The position numbers and the translations under genes were made by a program. 64,000 bases of DNA, taken from Larix kaempferi (lineage: Eukaryota; Streptophyta; Pinopsida; Pinales; Pinaceae). This document shows, piece after piece, positions 1-10,443 of this stretch (positions within the stretch are counted from its first letter, which is position 1; each line of letters begins with the position of its first letter). Location: positions 1,247,501 through 1,311,500 of the forward strand of contig BSBM01000964.1 in the NCBI GenBank assembly GCA_027924585.1, in the 5' to 3' direction. The notes below the pieces were generated by a model. It did not search any database. It was not told where the DNA came from and was given only the letters and a program-made list of their open reading frames with translations.

Positions 1-456
1 GAGAAGAGATGTGGCCGCTATGCTCATTCGTGCCAAGATGAATACAAAGAGAGGCCAAAAGGGCCTATTTATCATAAGCATGAGGGAAAGAATCCCAATC
101 ATCCAAAAACCTAACCCTAGAAGATGAACCGTCATAAAGCTTGCGGCCCCAAGGCGGTTAGTTGAACAGTCAACTTCCCGGGGTCATAACTTTTGCATAC
201 GATCTTCGTTTAGGGCGCTCGGTAGCCCGTTGGAAAGGTCTAACCGAGATTTACAACTTTCAAGTGGGCCCAAATGCATGTCATTGGCAACCATTTGGTC
301 CCCCAAATCGCCAAAAAATGTCGTTTAGGGCCTCAAAATGGCTCCGGAAGTTCAGGACCCGAAAAACTGCTAAAAATAGTAATTTACCGAAATTGCCAGA
401 AGACTGTTTTGAGCCAGTTGGAAGAGGTGGGCCGCCACCGAAATCCACCTGGATCA
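1..456 (-). repeat. 3' LTR of the TR-GAG element (truncated by window start)
   Basis: Nearly identical to 2655-3110. The boundary at 456 is set by the TGATCC terminus and the adjoining purine tract. About 160 bp of the LTR lie beyond the window. Confidence 0.9.
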
Positions 457-2467
457 ATCCTCCCTCCTTAGGAAGCAATGGTCTCCATTGCGTTAAATCC
501 CTTATCATATGTCGAGCTGTGTGTCGAGTAGAGCTCTTGGTGCAACATTTGCTGAAGTGGAAAGGTTGCCTTACTTTGACATCTTCAGAGGGTTGTAATT
601 GTTGTTGATGGATGCGCTGGAGCTGTTCAACAGTTTTGGTTGTTGTGGTATCCTTGGTTTGCACCGGTGTGGATGGTTTCTTTTTGGAGGGGCCCCTCGA
701 ATGCGTGGCCTTGCGCTGTAGAGGTACCCAAATAGGCGATGCTGCACTAACTTTGTGTTTTTCTTGTTTCTGCTGAGTAGAAGGATAATCTGCAGAGGTT
801 GTGGATGTCTCCGCGATCTGATGTTCACCTTTGGTGGCAATTGCGAATAGGGAAAATTTCCCAGTGTGGGAGATTATCTTCCTTCCCTGCTCGTTTGGGG
901 TAGGTGCAACTATCTCTGGTATCCGATAGAGTTGTCCTCCCAAAGTGACAATGACACTGCGACGTCGTGATTCATATACAGCATGACGCTTCCACATATA
1001 TGGTTGTCCTAAAAGAACATCACATACTTCAAGTGGGGCCACATCACACAATACCTCATCTTTGAAGGGCTTGATGCCATATGGTAGGCGACATTGGTGA
1101 CTGACACGGATCCTTCGTCCTTGGCTTAGCCATCCAATGGTGTATGGTTGTGGGTGCGGCGTTATTGGTAGCTCCAATCTCTTGATGACTTCTTCTGAGA
1201 TCAGGTTCTTCTGGCTGCCGCTGTCCACAACAAAGTGTAGGGAAATTCCCTTCACCCACATCTGTGAGTGGAAAAGGCGTTCCTCTGCCTCCGACTCTTC
1301 AGGCTCCTCTGGCTGAATCTGTGTGGTGGCAACAACGGCACTGGGTTCTGCATCAATGATCTGCTTCCCTTTTCGCGCGACTGTGAAATTAGGTTCCGAG
1401 TCAGAATCGGAACTGGGATCTGATTCTGAAGCTTTGATCTCAGCCACCAATGATTGTTTTGAGCGACAATCATCAGTGTTGTGCCAGGGGCTTTTGTGGA
1501 ACTCGCACCACTTCCCGGTGTCCTTCTTTGTCTTTTCTTTACCCTTCTTCGCCTGTGGTTGGGACTGGTTGTCCTTTTCCTGCCCCGTGTTCTGCGAGCC
1601 AGAGTTTCCCTTGCCCTGCTTTTGCGCAGGTCCGAAGTCACGCTTGTTCTTTTGCTGAAATTTCTGCTCAATTTTGACAGCATATCGATAGGCGGATCCG
1701 AGTGAAGAGATTTCCAGGAAATCCATCTCTGTCCGGATGTATCGGTGTAGGCCACTGCGATATTTCAGTACTAGGTGCCGCTCGGAGTCCTTGATACCTA
1801 GCTTTGTGCGCAAGGTATGAAATTTGTTGGTGTACTCCAACACCGTTTGGTCCCTCTCTTGATGCAGAATGGTCCATTTTGTGTACTGGTCATCATAGTT
1901 TCCAACAGGGTAATATTGTTCCTTGACGGCATCTGTAAAAGAGGCCCAAGTGGGATTGGAATATTCAAACAATCCAGACTCATCTGATGATTTTTGCTCA
2001 CAATAAGTTTCCCACCAATTTTTGACATGGGGGACGGCCTTAAGAAGCGCAAAGATGATCTTTTCCCTGTCGGAAAATTGGTGGACAGAGAAATACCCTT
2101 CTAGTAGATTCAACCATTTATCTAGGGCATCGGCATCGATTTGGCCTTCAAATAAAGGGATATCAAAATTAACTTATACCTTGAAGGGAGTTGTATCTCC
2201 GAAATGGCTGCTCGTTGAGGGTGCATTTGCCGCTGTTGGCATGCGTTGAAGGATCTGGGCGAAATTATCCATCATCTCGTTCCTCTGTCGCGCGAGGGCT
2301 TCCTCGAGCAACAACTTGATAGGATCTACTGCTCCGTCGTCTCTCTTTTCTTCCACCATGGGAGGCCGTTTGGGGCGACGAGAGTGGTCTTCCCCAAGTG
2401 AAACTAGTTCGAGACCCAACTCTCTGTATCCTGACCTCGTCGGGGACATGCACCGAGAAACAATCAA
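281..2467 (-). pseudogene. gag-protease of TR-GAG element, one nonsense codon
   Basis: One reading frame runs from an ATG at 2467 to a stop at 281 and is broken only by a TAA at 2174-2176, so the parts upstream (97 codons) and downstream (610 codons) are in phase. Seen in order: an acidic N-terminal region; a retrotransposon gag domain (around 2150-1650, with the motif HVKNWWETY); a C-H-H-C zinc-knuckle variant (WCEFHKSPWHNTDDC, near 1465-1510); an acidic serine-rich linker; and a retropepsin-like domain with VVDSGSQKNLIS near 1220 and DVLLGQPYMW further on. The C-terminal tail has no known domain. It reads through the polypurine tract and ends about 58 codons inside the 3' LTR. Length suits a gag-pro protein with no pol. 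The stop probably inactivates this copy, although initiation at the Met near 2113 would still give most of gag. Confidence 0.85.
457..470 (-). other. Polypurine tract of the TR-GAG element
   Basis: On the minus strand the sequence TAAGGAGGGAGGAT directly abuts the 3' LTR, as expected for the plus-strand priming site. Confidence 0.7.
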
Positions 2468-2477
2468 AGAGTAGACC

Positions 2478-2489
2478 GCTCTGATACCA
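2478..2489 (-). other. Primer binding site, initiator tRNA-Met type
   Basis: The minus strand reads TGGTATCAGAGC one base after the LTR end. This is the standard plant LTR-element primer site complementary to the 3' end of initiator tRNA-Met, and it fixes the element's orientation. Confidence 0.93.
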
Positions 2490-2490
2490 C

Positions 2491-3110
2491 TGATCCGGAT
2501 TTATGTGGGAACGAAACAAAAGATAGCATATACAGAATCATATACAGAGATATATTGCAAATAACACAGTGATACAGTAAACACATATTCTATTAAATAG
2601 TGGAAATAGAACAGACTGTAAAATACAATAGCTGGAATGGTGGTAGCTATCTCTGAGAAGAGATGTGGCCGCTATGCTCATTCGTGCCAAGATGAATACA
2701 AAGAGAGGCCAAAAGGGCCTATTTATCATAAGCATGAGGGAAAGAATCCCAATCATCCAAAAACCTAACCCTAGAAGATGAACCGTCATAAAGCTTGCGG
2801 CCCCAAGGCGGTTAGTTGAACAGTCAACTTCCCGGGGTCATAACTTTTGCATACGATCTTCGTTTAGGGCGCTCGGTAGCCCATTGGAAAGGTCTAATCG
2901 AGATTTACAACTTTCGAGTGGGCCCAAATGCATGCCGTTGGCAACCATTTGGTCCCCCAAATCGCCAAAAAATGTCGTTTAGGGCCTCAAAATGGCTCCG
3001 GAAGTTCAGGACCCGAAAAACTGCTAAAAATAGTAATTTACTGAAATTGCTAGAAGACTGTTTTGAGCCAGTTGGAAGAGGTGGGCCGCCACCGACATCC
3101 ACCTGGATCA
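2491..3110 (-). repeat. 5' LTR of the TR-GAG element
   Basis: 620 bp, bounded by TGATCC...GGATCA on the minus strand. A TATA-like ATAAATAGG lies at about 2719-2727 on the minus strand and may be the promoter. The junction at 3110/3111 interrupts a copia gag frame. Confidence 0.88.
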
Positions 3111-3868
3111 TCCAGTTCCAGAGGGAGATGAGGTTAAGGCGTTACACAAGAAGGACTTGGTCAAGGCTAAGAGAATCATTGTTGATTCTATAAAAGACCA
3201 TCTCATACCCCATGTGTCTTCCCTAAAGAAACCTAAGGAGATGTGTAACTCTTTGACCAAGTTATTTGAAGGAAAGAACATAAATCAGAAGATGACTCGA
3301 TGGAATCAATTGAAAGGGGTGAAGTACCAGAATGGAGAGACCATTCAATCCTACTTTACTAAGGTCTCTCAAATCAAAGAACAACTTGAAGCTATGGATA
3401 AAGTAGTGGAGAATGGAGAAATTGTCATGACTACATTGAATGGCCAACCTAGGTCATGGGACTCCTTCATCCAAGGTATTTGTGCAAGGAGGAAGTTGAT
3501 CTCCTTTAGTAGACTATGGGAGGAATGTTCACAAGAAGAAGCAAGGCTTGTGGCCTGAGAAGAAAAGATGGGAAGTGAAGACCAAGCTCTCACAGCACAC
3601 ACTAAGGGAAGTAAGTTCAAGAGGGAGAAATCTTATAACAAGAAACATCATCACTTTCATCAGAAGAAGAAAGATATCTCCCGTGTTTGATGCTTCACTT
3701 GTGATGAGAAAGGACATTACTCCTCATAATGTCCCAAGAACAAACAAAGCTTCAACAACAACAACAACAAGAGGTATCATGCTCATGCTGCTGAGGATGA
3801 TGAACCTCCCAGAAAGAAGGCTAGGGCAGAAAGTGAAGACTCATCAAGTGACGATGAATATGTTCTAA
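3111..3868 (+). pseudogene. copia-1 gag fragment
   Basis: The frame starts mid-protein at the insertion junction (PEGDEVKALHKKDLVKAKR, from about 3119) and continues as a typical UBN2/copia gag ending KLISFSRLWEECSQEEARLVA. A TGA follows at 3556-3558. Beyond it the same protein continues with a basic region and the zinc knuckle CFTCDEKGHYSS-CPK (about 3690-3735), which contains TGA and TAA stops, then an acidic S/D-rich spacer leading into the protease. The CX2CX4HX4C spacing is retained apart from the stop. The N-terminal part is lost beyond the nested element. Confidence 0.85.
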
Positions 3869-6800
3869 TTTATGCTCTCACCGGTACTGTTACAGATGGG
3901 TGTAATGATTGTCTTATTGATAGTGGGGCTTCTAAACATATGACGGGATTCAAAGAATCTCTTATGGACCTATCTGAACATGAGTCACCACACAAGGTGA
4001 AACTTAGGGATGACTATCAATATCCTATAAAAGGAAGTGGTGAAGCCTCCTCCAAATTAGACTCTGGGAAGTCTTTAAAAATGCAAGATGTTCTATATGT
4101 ACCTGGACTCAAGGAGAATCTTCTCTCCATATCATCTTTGGATGCAAAGGGAATGAGAGTTGCATTTGTGGATGGCCAAGTACTCATGTGGCCAAAAGGT
4201 AAAACCATAGATGATGCAGTAGTGATTGGAGAGCAAGAGGGAGGATTGTACAAATTGAAGGGACAACCTAAATATGCCATGGTACATGAATCCATCGAGC
4301 CAAGTGAAATTTGGCATAGAAGGATTTCTCATGTACACTATAAGGCACTACCAATTGCAATCATAGTAGTAGAAGGTCTTCCTAAAATCCAATCAAAGCA
4401 TGAAGGTGTTTGCAAAGGATGTGTAAAAGGAAAGAACACAAAGAAGAAATTTCCAAGCAGTGAAAGCAAATCAAAAGGAATTTTGGAGATTATCCACTCT
4501 GATGTATGCCGATCAATGTCATCCAGTTCTTTGAGTGGGTATGTATATTATGTTTCTTTCATTGATGATTTCTCTAGGAAGACTTGGGTTTATTTCTTGA
4601 AGAACAAAGATGAAGTGTTTGATAAGTTCAAGGAATTCAAGGCCTTGATAGAAAATCAAACTGATAAGAAGATCAAGATATTCATATTCAACAATGGCAG
4701 AGAATTTACTTCAGGGGACTTCAAGAAGTTATGTAGTGATTCAGTGATTAAGAGGGAGTTGACCACTCCCTACAATCCACAACAGAATGGGGTTGCAGAA
4801 AGAAAGAATAGGACTATCATGGAAGCAGCACGGGCAATGCTTCATGACCAAGATCTCCCCATGCACCTATGGGAAGAAGCAGCAAGGACAAAAGTATATG
4901 TAAAAAACAGAACACCACACAAGATACTTGACAATAAGACACCAGAAGAAGTGTTCTCTGGTAAGAGACCAGAAGTTAGCCATCTCAGAATATTTGGCTG
5001 TCTAGTATTCACACATGTTCCAAAATAAAAGAGGACAAAGTTAGATCCTTCAGGAAAGAAGGGTATATTTGTGGGGTATAGTGAAAGTTCGAAGGCATAC
5101 AGAATCTACTTTCCAGGGTTCAAGGAGATTGACATCAGCAGGGATGTGACTTTTCATGAAAAATCAGCTTACATCAAATCAAGGAAGACACCTGTTGAAT
5201 ACTATGAAGAACCAAGAATACCCAAAACACAAGACATCACCATGAATGAAGCAATACCAGAAGTGGATCGTGAAATAGAAGATCCACAGGAACCTGTAGA
5301 TCCACCCCGTGAGAAGAAATCTCACAAGAGGAAAACTGCATGGGCTAGAGAGCTCATCCAAGATGCAGAAAGGTATGGTATTCCAGAGGAAGAACACAGA
5401 GAAAGGAAAAGGACAAGGTCACACACCAGCTATGTTGCCTTACTCTGTGACATTATGAACAAAGAACCTTCCATTTATGAAGAAGTTGCGGAAAAGAAAG
5501 AATGGAAGGATGCCATGGTCGGGGAATATTAGTTGATCATGAAGAATGATGTTTGGGATGTGGTCCCAAGACCAAAAGGGAAGTCTGTTGTGACTTCCAA
5601 ATGGATCTATAATATCAAGCATGCTGCAGAAGGTAGCATAGAGAAATACAAGGTGAGGTTTGAGGGGATAGATTATGAAGAGACTTTTGCTCCTGTAGCC
5701 AAATACACTTTCATCATAACAGTACTTGCTCTGGCTGCAGTGATGAAGTGGAAGATACACCAGATGGATGTCAAGATAGCTTTCTTGAATGGTGTAGTCG
5801 AAGAGGAAGTGTATGTGGAGCAGCCACTCGATTTTGAGACACATGACAGGGAGTCATATGTGTGCAGATTGAAGAAAGCCTTGTATGGATTGAAGCAAGG
5901 TCCTAGGACTTGGTATGGTAGGATAAAAAGCTTTCTATCCAGTTTGGGATTTACCAAGAGTAAAGTGGATTCCAACCTTTACTACAAGGTTGAGGAAGGC
6001 AATCCAGTGATACTAATATTGTATGTGGATGACCTGTTTGTTACAGGTGATGATAGGTTGATTGCTGACACCAAGAGGAAGCTTGCTGCCGAGTTCGAGA
6101 TGAAGGACTTGGGGATGATGCACTACTTTATAAGCATGGAGGTGTGAAAGAGTGCAGATGGAATCTTCCTTGGACAAGGGAAGTATGCAGTAGATATCCT
6201 GAAGCGGTTCGGGATGATGGACTGCAAGGCCATGGCCACACCTATGGCATTGAAACTAAAGCTTCTGTGTGATGATTCATCCAATCTGGTTGATGTCACA
6301 GTGTATCATCAGATGATTGGGTCCTTGATGTACCTGACAAACACAAGACCATATATTTGCTTTGCGATGAACACATTGAGCCAGTTCCTAGCGAATCCCA
6401 AAGGTGTTCACCTGGTTGTTGTAAAGCATATTCTGAGGTACCTGAAGGGTACAATTGATTATGGGCTCAAGTGTGATGTGAATCAAAAGTTTAACCTGGA
6501 GGGTTATTTTGATTCAGATTGGGCAGGCAATGCTGCAGATAGGAAGAGCACTTTTGGGTGCTGCTTCAGTATGGGATCAGGTGTGATCTCTTGGTTTAGC
6601 AGGAAGCAGTGCTACATAGCACTGAGTATAGCCAAAGCAGAGTATATTGCAGCTTGTTCAGCTAGTTGTGAGGCAGTATGGATTAGGAAGCTATTGTCTG
6701 AGTTATTTGATCTCCCGTTGGGTGCTACTGGTATCTTTTGTGACAACCAGAGTTGTGTGAAGCTGTATGAGAACCCAATGTTCCATGACAGGTCGAAGCA

Positions 6801-6985
6801 CATTGAGATCAAATATCACTATATCAGGGGTATGGTGCAGAGAGGAGCAATGAAGCTCCTGTATGTTGTGACGGATGAGCAGGTTGCAGATGTGTTGACG
6901 AAACCACCAGCCAGAGTGAAGTTTGATTAATTTAGAGAGAGGCTTGGTGTTCTTCAAATTGAAGATACTTCGAGGAATAAGTGAT
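3869..6985 (+). pseudogene. copia-1 pol (protease-integrase-RT-RNase H), several stops
   Basis: Domains seen: protease with LIDSGASKHMTG (about 3918-3953); integrase zinc region with WHRRISH and CKGC (about 4311-4430); integrase core with IIHSDV, FNNGREF and NGVAERKNR; copia-type RT with FLNGVVEEEVYVEQP, LYGLKQGPRTWY and LYVDDLF (near 6020); and RNase H with FDSDWAGNAADRKST and the C-terminal KHIEIKYHYIRGMV. In-frame stops lie at 5026-5028, 5530-5532 and 6145-6147. The second integrase acid is lost (the usual DNG is NNG). In RT, the stretch normally between KARF and EGIDYEETFAP is missing about 8 codons, without a frameshift. The protein ends at a TAA at 6928-6930, with possible residual coding to about 6983. 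The YVDD box is intact. Confidence 0.9.
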
Positions 6986-7149
6986 GGGACACATTTACAA
7001 GAGCCATTCCAAGCATAGAGAGAGGAGGATCCTTCCCATGGCTGTGGATTTAAGCATTGTGTGATGAGCATCAGGATGATGCTCCAGTTCCTTCTTTGTA
7101 TATGCATCAGTTGGATGCTTTGTATGATCAGTTGGATCATGTATATGTA

Positions 7150-7335
7150 TATGCATTAGTTGGATGATTTGTATGATTAGTTGGATCATGTATGATGACA
7201 TGCATCAGGGCGATTTAGTGACGATAATCAGGATGATCATGTGTGATGAGTATCAGGATGATACTCTGGATGATATGCATCAGGACGATGCAGTGATGAT
7301 GATCAGTATGATCATCAGGATGATACTTTGCGGCC
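7150..7335 (+). repeat. Degenerate GATGAT/GATCAGGATGAT-rich tandem tract
   Basis: A short, imperfect repeat rich in GATGAT, GATCAG and TGCATCAG, lying between the copia-1 RNase H and the longer array that follows. It is non-coding on the sense strand. Confidence 0.6.
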
Positions 7336-7360
7336 AGAAACAGATTGTGCATATGGCATG

Positions 7361-7975
7361 TAAAAGATCCTGAGAGATCCGATAGTCTGTGCTTCGATGC
7401 TCTTTGAGGTTTTGCTACAGATTGGCCATGGTCAGATTGTACAAGTAGCATAGAAAAGATCCTGAGAGATCCGATAGCCTGTGCTTGGATGCTCTTCGAG
7501 GTTTTGCTACAAATTGGTCGTGGGCAGATTGTAGAGGTAGCATAGAAAATATCCTGAGAGATCCGATAGTCTGTGCTCGGATACTCTTCGAGGTTTTTCT
7601 ACAGATTGGTCATGGACAGGTTGTGCAGGTAGCATAGAAAAGATCCTGGGAGATCCTATAGTCTGTGCTAGGATGCTCTTTCAAGGTTTTGCTACTAGAG
7701 GAATGTAATCATCCCTGGAGATCCTATAGTCTATTCTAAGATGCTACTTAGAGTTCTTGTAGGTTGCAAGACACTCTTTTAAGGTTTTACCTAACCAAAT
7801 GTAAAAGATCCTAGGAGATCTTATAGTCTGTGGTAGGATGCTACAGTCTATGCTAGGAGATCCTAGGAGATCCTACAGTCTATGCTAGGATGCTCTTTCG
7901 AGGTTTTGTGATGGTCACATGTAAAAGATCCTTGGAGATCCTATAGTCTGTGCTAGGATGCTCTCTCAAGGTTTT
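7361..7975 (+). repeat. ~92-bp tandem repeats in copia-1 3' region
   Basis: Units begin AAAAGATCCTGAGAGATCC and continue with GTCTGTGCT and GAGGTTTTGCTAC. The first four start near 7361, 7453, 7545 and 7637, a period of about 92 bp. Shorter, rearranged units follow to about 7975. Tandem repeats between pol and the 3' LTR are a known feature of plant LTR elements and a proposed source of satellites. Confidence 0.8.
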
Positions 7976-8281
7976 GTTGACGCACGTAATCAGTCCTGAG
8001 GATTCCACAGTATGACCAAAGACTATGAAGACCCACAGGATGGCCAAAGATGTTGAAGACCTACAGGAGGCTAGGCCTACAACCAGCATGAAAAAGGGCT
8101 AGCTCTATAGAACTTCCTATGACGAGAAAAATTCAGAGATATCCCAGTGATCGAGATGTCGAGTACAGCAGTAGTGATGATGATGATGCTCCGTGATCCA
8201 GTGATAATGATCCAACTCCAAAATTGAAGACTTGCGCCAATATGTATTGATGACCTGTGACGAAAGAATACCTTCATAGTT

Positions 8282-8290
8282 AAGAGGGAG
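8282..8290 (+). other. Polypurine tract of copia-1
   Basis: AAGAGGGAG abuts the TGTTAATG start of the 3' LTR. Confidence 0.65.
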
Positions 8291-8880
8291 TGTTAATGTA
8301 TTTGTAACTTCGGAAGATATTCACTTGTATATTACATTTGTACTTTATTGTATATCCAACAGAGATGTATTATTCCTCTGATTGGAAGTGTTGTCATTTG
8401 TATTTGCAAGAGTCGCAAATTACATTGTAAGTGTCATCGTTTGTATTGTTGGGTTATTAGACCACCAGTGTGGGGTCGGCCCTAGTTAGGTCATGTGGTT
8501 GGGTTATTAGGCTTCATTGTGAAGTTGTCCCTAGTGAATTATTGGAAGGTCAAGTCAGTGTATAAATAGAGAGGTTGTGTCTCTCATTTGATTCATTCAC
8601 TCACTTCTCAAGCTCGCATAGCTAAGAGAGAAAGTGGTGCACATGTGGAGGAGGAGGAGCATCTGCTAGAGACATCTCTTTGGGTTTGATCCTTGTGATC
8701 TTTTATTGGGGCTTATTCTATCTCTGAGGAAGTTGCGGGGTTTTTCACCTTCTTGGTTTTCCTCGGGGAAACTCTATGTCTCTTATGTGCTTGCATTATT
8801 GTGTTTATGATTGATATGATATACATGTTATTCTCTTAGTGATCCTGAATGATGATCGAATGAAATTATCGAAATTAACA
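8291..8880 (+). repeat. 3' LTR of copia-1
   Basis: 590 bp. It starts TGTTAAT and ends ATTAACA, a perfect 7-bp terminal inverted repeat, directly after the polypurine tract. The matching 5' LTR is outside the window, so the ends rest on termini and context. Confidence 0.75.
8561..8568 (+). promoter_or_regulatory. Putative TATA box in copia-1 LTR
   Basis: TATAAATA lies mid-LTR, about 270 bp from its start, followed by a CT-rich stretch. This is a normal position for an LTR promoter. Confidence 0.5.
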
Positions 8881-9323
8881 CACAAAAAACTATTATTTGA
8901 ATAAAATGAAATATATACAAAGAGTGGGATGATGCGATAAAGGAATCCCTTGGGGAACCTTTTTGTTTCCAAAGGTACCTTGTGGGAACTTTTATAGTAT
9001 TTTTTATATGTTTGAAACAATGTTGCAAAGATTGTGTAGGAAGATATATATTCAAGGGTCTAGAAAACAACTTGTTGGCAACATTGGGGGAAATATCTGT
9101 AAATTTCAAAAAATACAAAACGATTGAATTTTTTTTCAATATTTTTAAACATCTAAAGCTATTTTGTTTATAATTTTGCGTATGGAATCATTTAACTATG
9201 TGTTTATGTAGTTAATATACTGTTAGGAGTATACCAACATGGGCCACTCTATGTTCATTTCATATGTCATTTAAACACCTTCCATGTAGATTTGTTTAAA
9301 ATTCCCAACAACAACATCAAATA
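8881..9323. other. AT-rich spacer, no gene seen
   Basis: Non-coding DNA between the copia-1 LTR and the target duplication of the 13-kb gypsy element. Only short chance frames are present. Confidence 0.6.
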
Positions 9324-9328
9324 AATAC
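9324..9328. other. Target-site duplication (left), AATAC
   Basis: The same 5 bases occur at 22331-22335, directly after the right LTR. A 5-bp duplication is normal for LTR elements. Confidence 0.85.
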
Positions 9329-10034
9329 TATTAACACACAAAAAGTGCTCACTAGCTCATTCCCTTATTCACATGACCCATTTGTCCACTTTTCCACCAT
9401 CAGAGCCTCTGAAGCCAACAAAAGGTCACCAAAAGACCTTAGTACACCCCTTTTTCCCACTCAAAAAGATTATTTTTCCTAAAAAAGCATAAAAAAACCC
9501 TCAAAAAGGGTCCAAAATTCCCAAAAGTATTAAAAAGGGAATAAAAATATTAATTTTATTCAAAAAAGGAAAAAGGAGGGAAAAGTACATAAACCATGTT
9601 GGTCAATACCATTGGTTTCCACAAAACCACAAATGGTATTCCCCACCACCAAAACCTATAAAAAGGTGGTAGGGGCTCCTCATTTCAGATCCATCCTTAT
9701 TCCTATCCTCATGTTGCCAAAATCTCCCTTGAGTATTTGGCCATTGTAGCAACCTTGGAGAAAGGACCCATTGGAGATTGGAGCTGCTCACCATTGGAGC
9801 TATTCAACAACCTTCATCATTTGGAGGTATTGTTATTGCAAGCACTTGCTTGCCCTCATTTTTCAATACAAAATTATTTCTTATGTTTCTTGTTCTTGTT
9901 TTTTTAATTCAAAATGCACATGTTAGTTTAGTTTAGATTAGATTTAGTTTATTGTTATTTGTTTTTATTGAAACTGCTGCTACTAGTTAGCAGGTGCCCA
10001 TAGCACTAAGCTTGGTTGCAAAACCAAGCCAACA
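9329..10034 (+). repeat. 5' LTR of the 13-kb element
   Basis: 706 bp, matching 21626-22330 base for base apart from about 14 differences. It ends AAGCCAACA. It begins TATTAACAC rather than the canonical TG; the right copy begins TCTTAACAC. A 12-bp near-palindrome GCTTGGTTGCAAAACCAAGC near its 3' end could form a hairpin. Confidence 0.9.
9657..9664 (+). promoter_or_regulatory. Putative LTR TATA box
   Basis: TATAAAAA, about 330 bp into the LTR, conserved at 21953-21960 in the right LTR. Confidence 0.5.
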
Positions 10035-10035
10035 G

Positions 10036-10054
10036 TTTTTGGCGACTCCGCTGC
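10036..10054 (+). other. Candidate primer binding site (non-Met tRNA)
   Basis: TTTTTGGCGACTCCGCTGC starts two bases after the LTR. It does not match the tRNA-Met site used by the other elements here. It resembles the GGCGACT-type sites, assigned to tRNA-Arg, reported in Tat/Ogre elements. That comparison is from memory. Confidence 0.5.
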
Positions 10055-10245
10055 TTTCGAATTTTTAGATCTCACTTTTTCTTTAGATCTTAGTTTTTGA
10101 TAGTATTAGTTAGTTTAATTCATAGATCTGCCACCCTAGACAGCAGATCCATTGCTGTTCTAGATCTTGGCCCATTTTTTAGCCATTAACAGCCCAAAAT
10201 TCTCAATTTTCGGGTTCGTTTTTCGGCGTTCGCATATGGCTTTTG

Positions 10246-10443
10246 CCTCACGATTTTTTGCCCGACAGTCGCGCGGCTCATCGCGACCTCACGGCCTTTT
10301 TCCGCGCTGCGCGCCGCGGCTTCGCGGCCTTTTTCCGCGCTGCACATCATGGCTTCGCAGCCTTTTTCTGCGCTGCACATCGCGACTTTTAGCCCGAAAC
10401 CCGCGATGCGCATCCCGACTTTTAGCCCGAAACCCGCGATGTG
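10246..10443 (+). repeat. 33-bp tandem repeat, six units, in the sense leader
   Basis: Six consecutive 33-base units without indels. The fifth unit reads CATCGCGACTTTTAGCCCGA then AACCCGCGATGCG. Each typical unit starts CATCGCG and ends near CGCGATG, so a unit can fold on itself and the unit junctions are near-palindromic. A homologous seven-unit array lies at 18538-18768. The tract is GC-rich against an AT-rich background. Because 33 is a multiple of 3, a chance frame (10167-10661) shows an 11-residue periodicity. Confidence 0.9.

Larger units (their letters stand above)
1..3110 (-). mobile_element. Non-autonomous gag-protease LTR retrotransposon (TR-GAG type)
   Basis: Seen: two near-identical repeats (1-456, cut by the window edge, and 2491-3110) flank about 2.0 kb of internal DNA. 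Read on the minus strand, the 5' LTR (2491-3110) starts TGATCC and ends GGATCA. It is followed after one base by a tRNA-Met primer site. A purine-rich tract lies just before the 3' LTR (1-456). The internal region codes only gag and an aspartic protease; there is no RT, RNase H or integrase. This is the layout of plant terminal-repeat retrotransposons with GAG domain (TR-GAG), which are mobilised in trans. The LTR copies differ at roughly 8 sites over 456 bp. The element sits inside the gag of the copia element that resumes at 3111. The left flank is outside the window, so no target duplication can be tested. Confidence 0.85.
3111..8880 (+). mobile_element. Ty1/copia retrotransposon (copia-1), 5' part outside window, degenerate
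   Basis: Seen in order on the plus strand: gag, zinc knuckle, protease, integrase, RT, RNase H, a 1.3-kb repeat-rich 3' region, a purine tract and a 590-bp 3' LTR. Integrase before RT is the Ty1/copia order. The TR-GAG element at 1-3110 interrupts gag, so the copia 5' LTR lies to the left of the window. At least six in-frame stops, one in-frame deletion and catalytic substitutions show that it is dead. Confidence 0.9.

Noticed and set aside
9603-9794. 63-codon minus frame in the LTR, repeated at 21899-22090
   Set aside because: Exists twice only because the LTR is duplicated; no domain and no start context.
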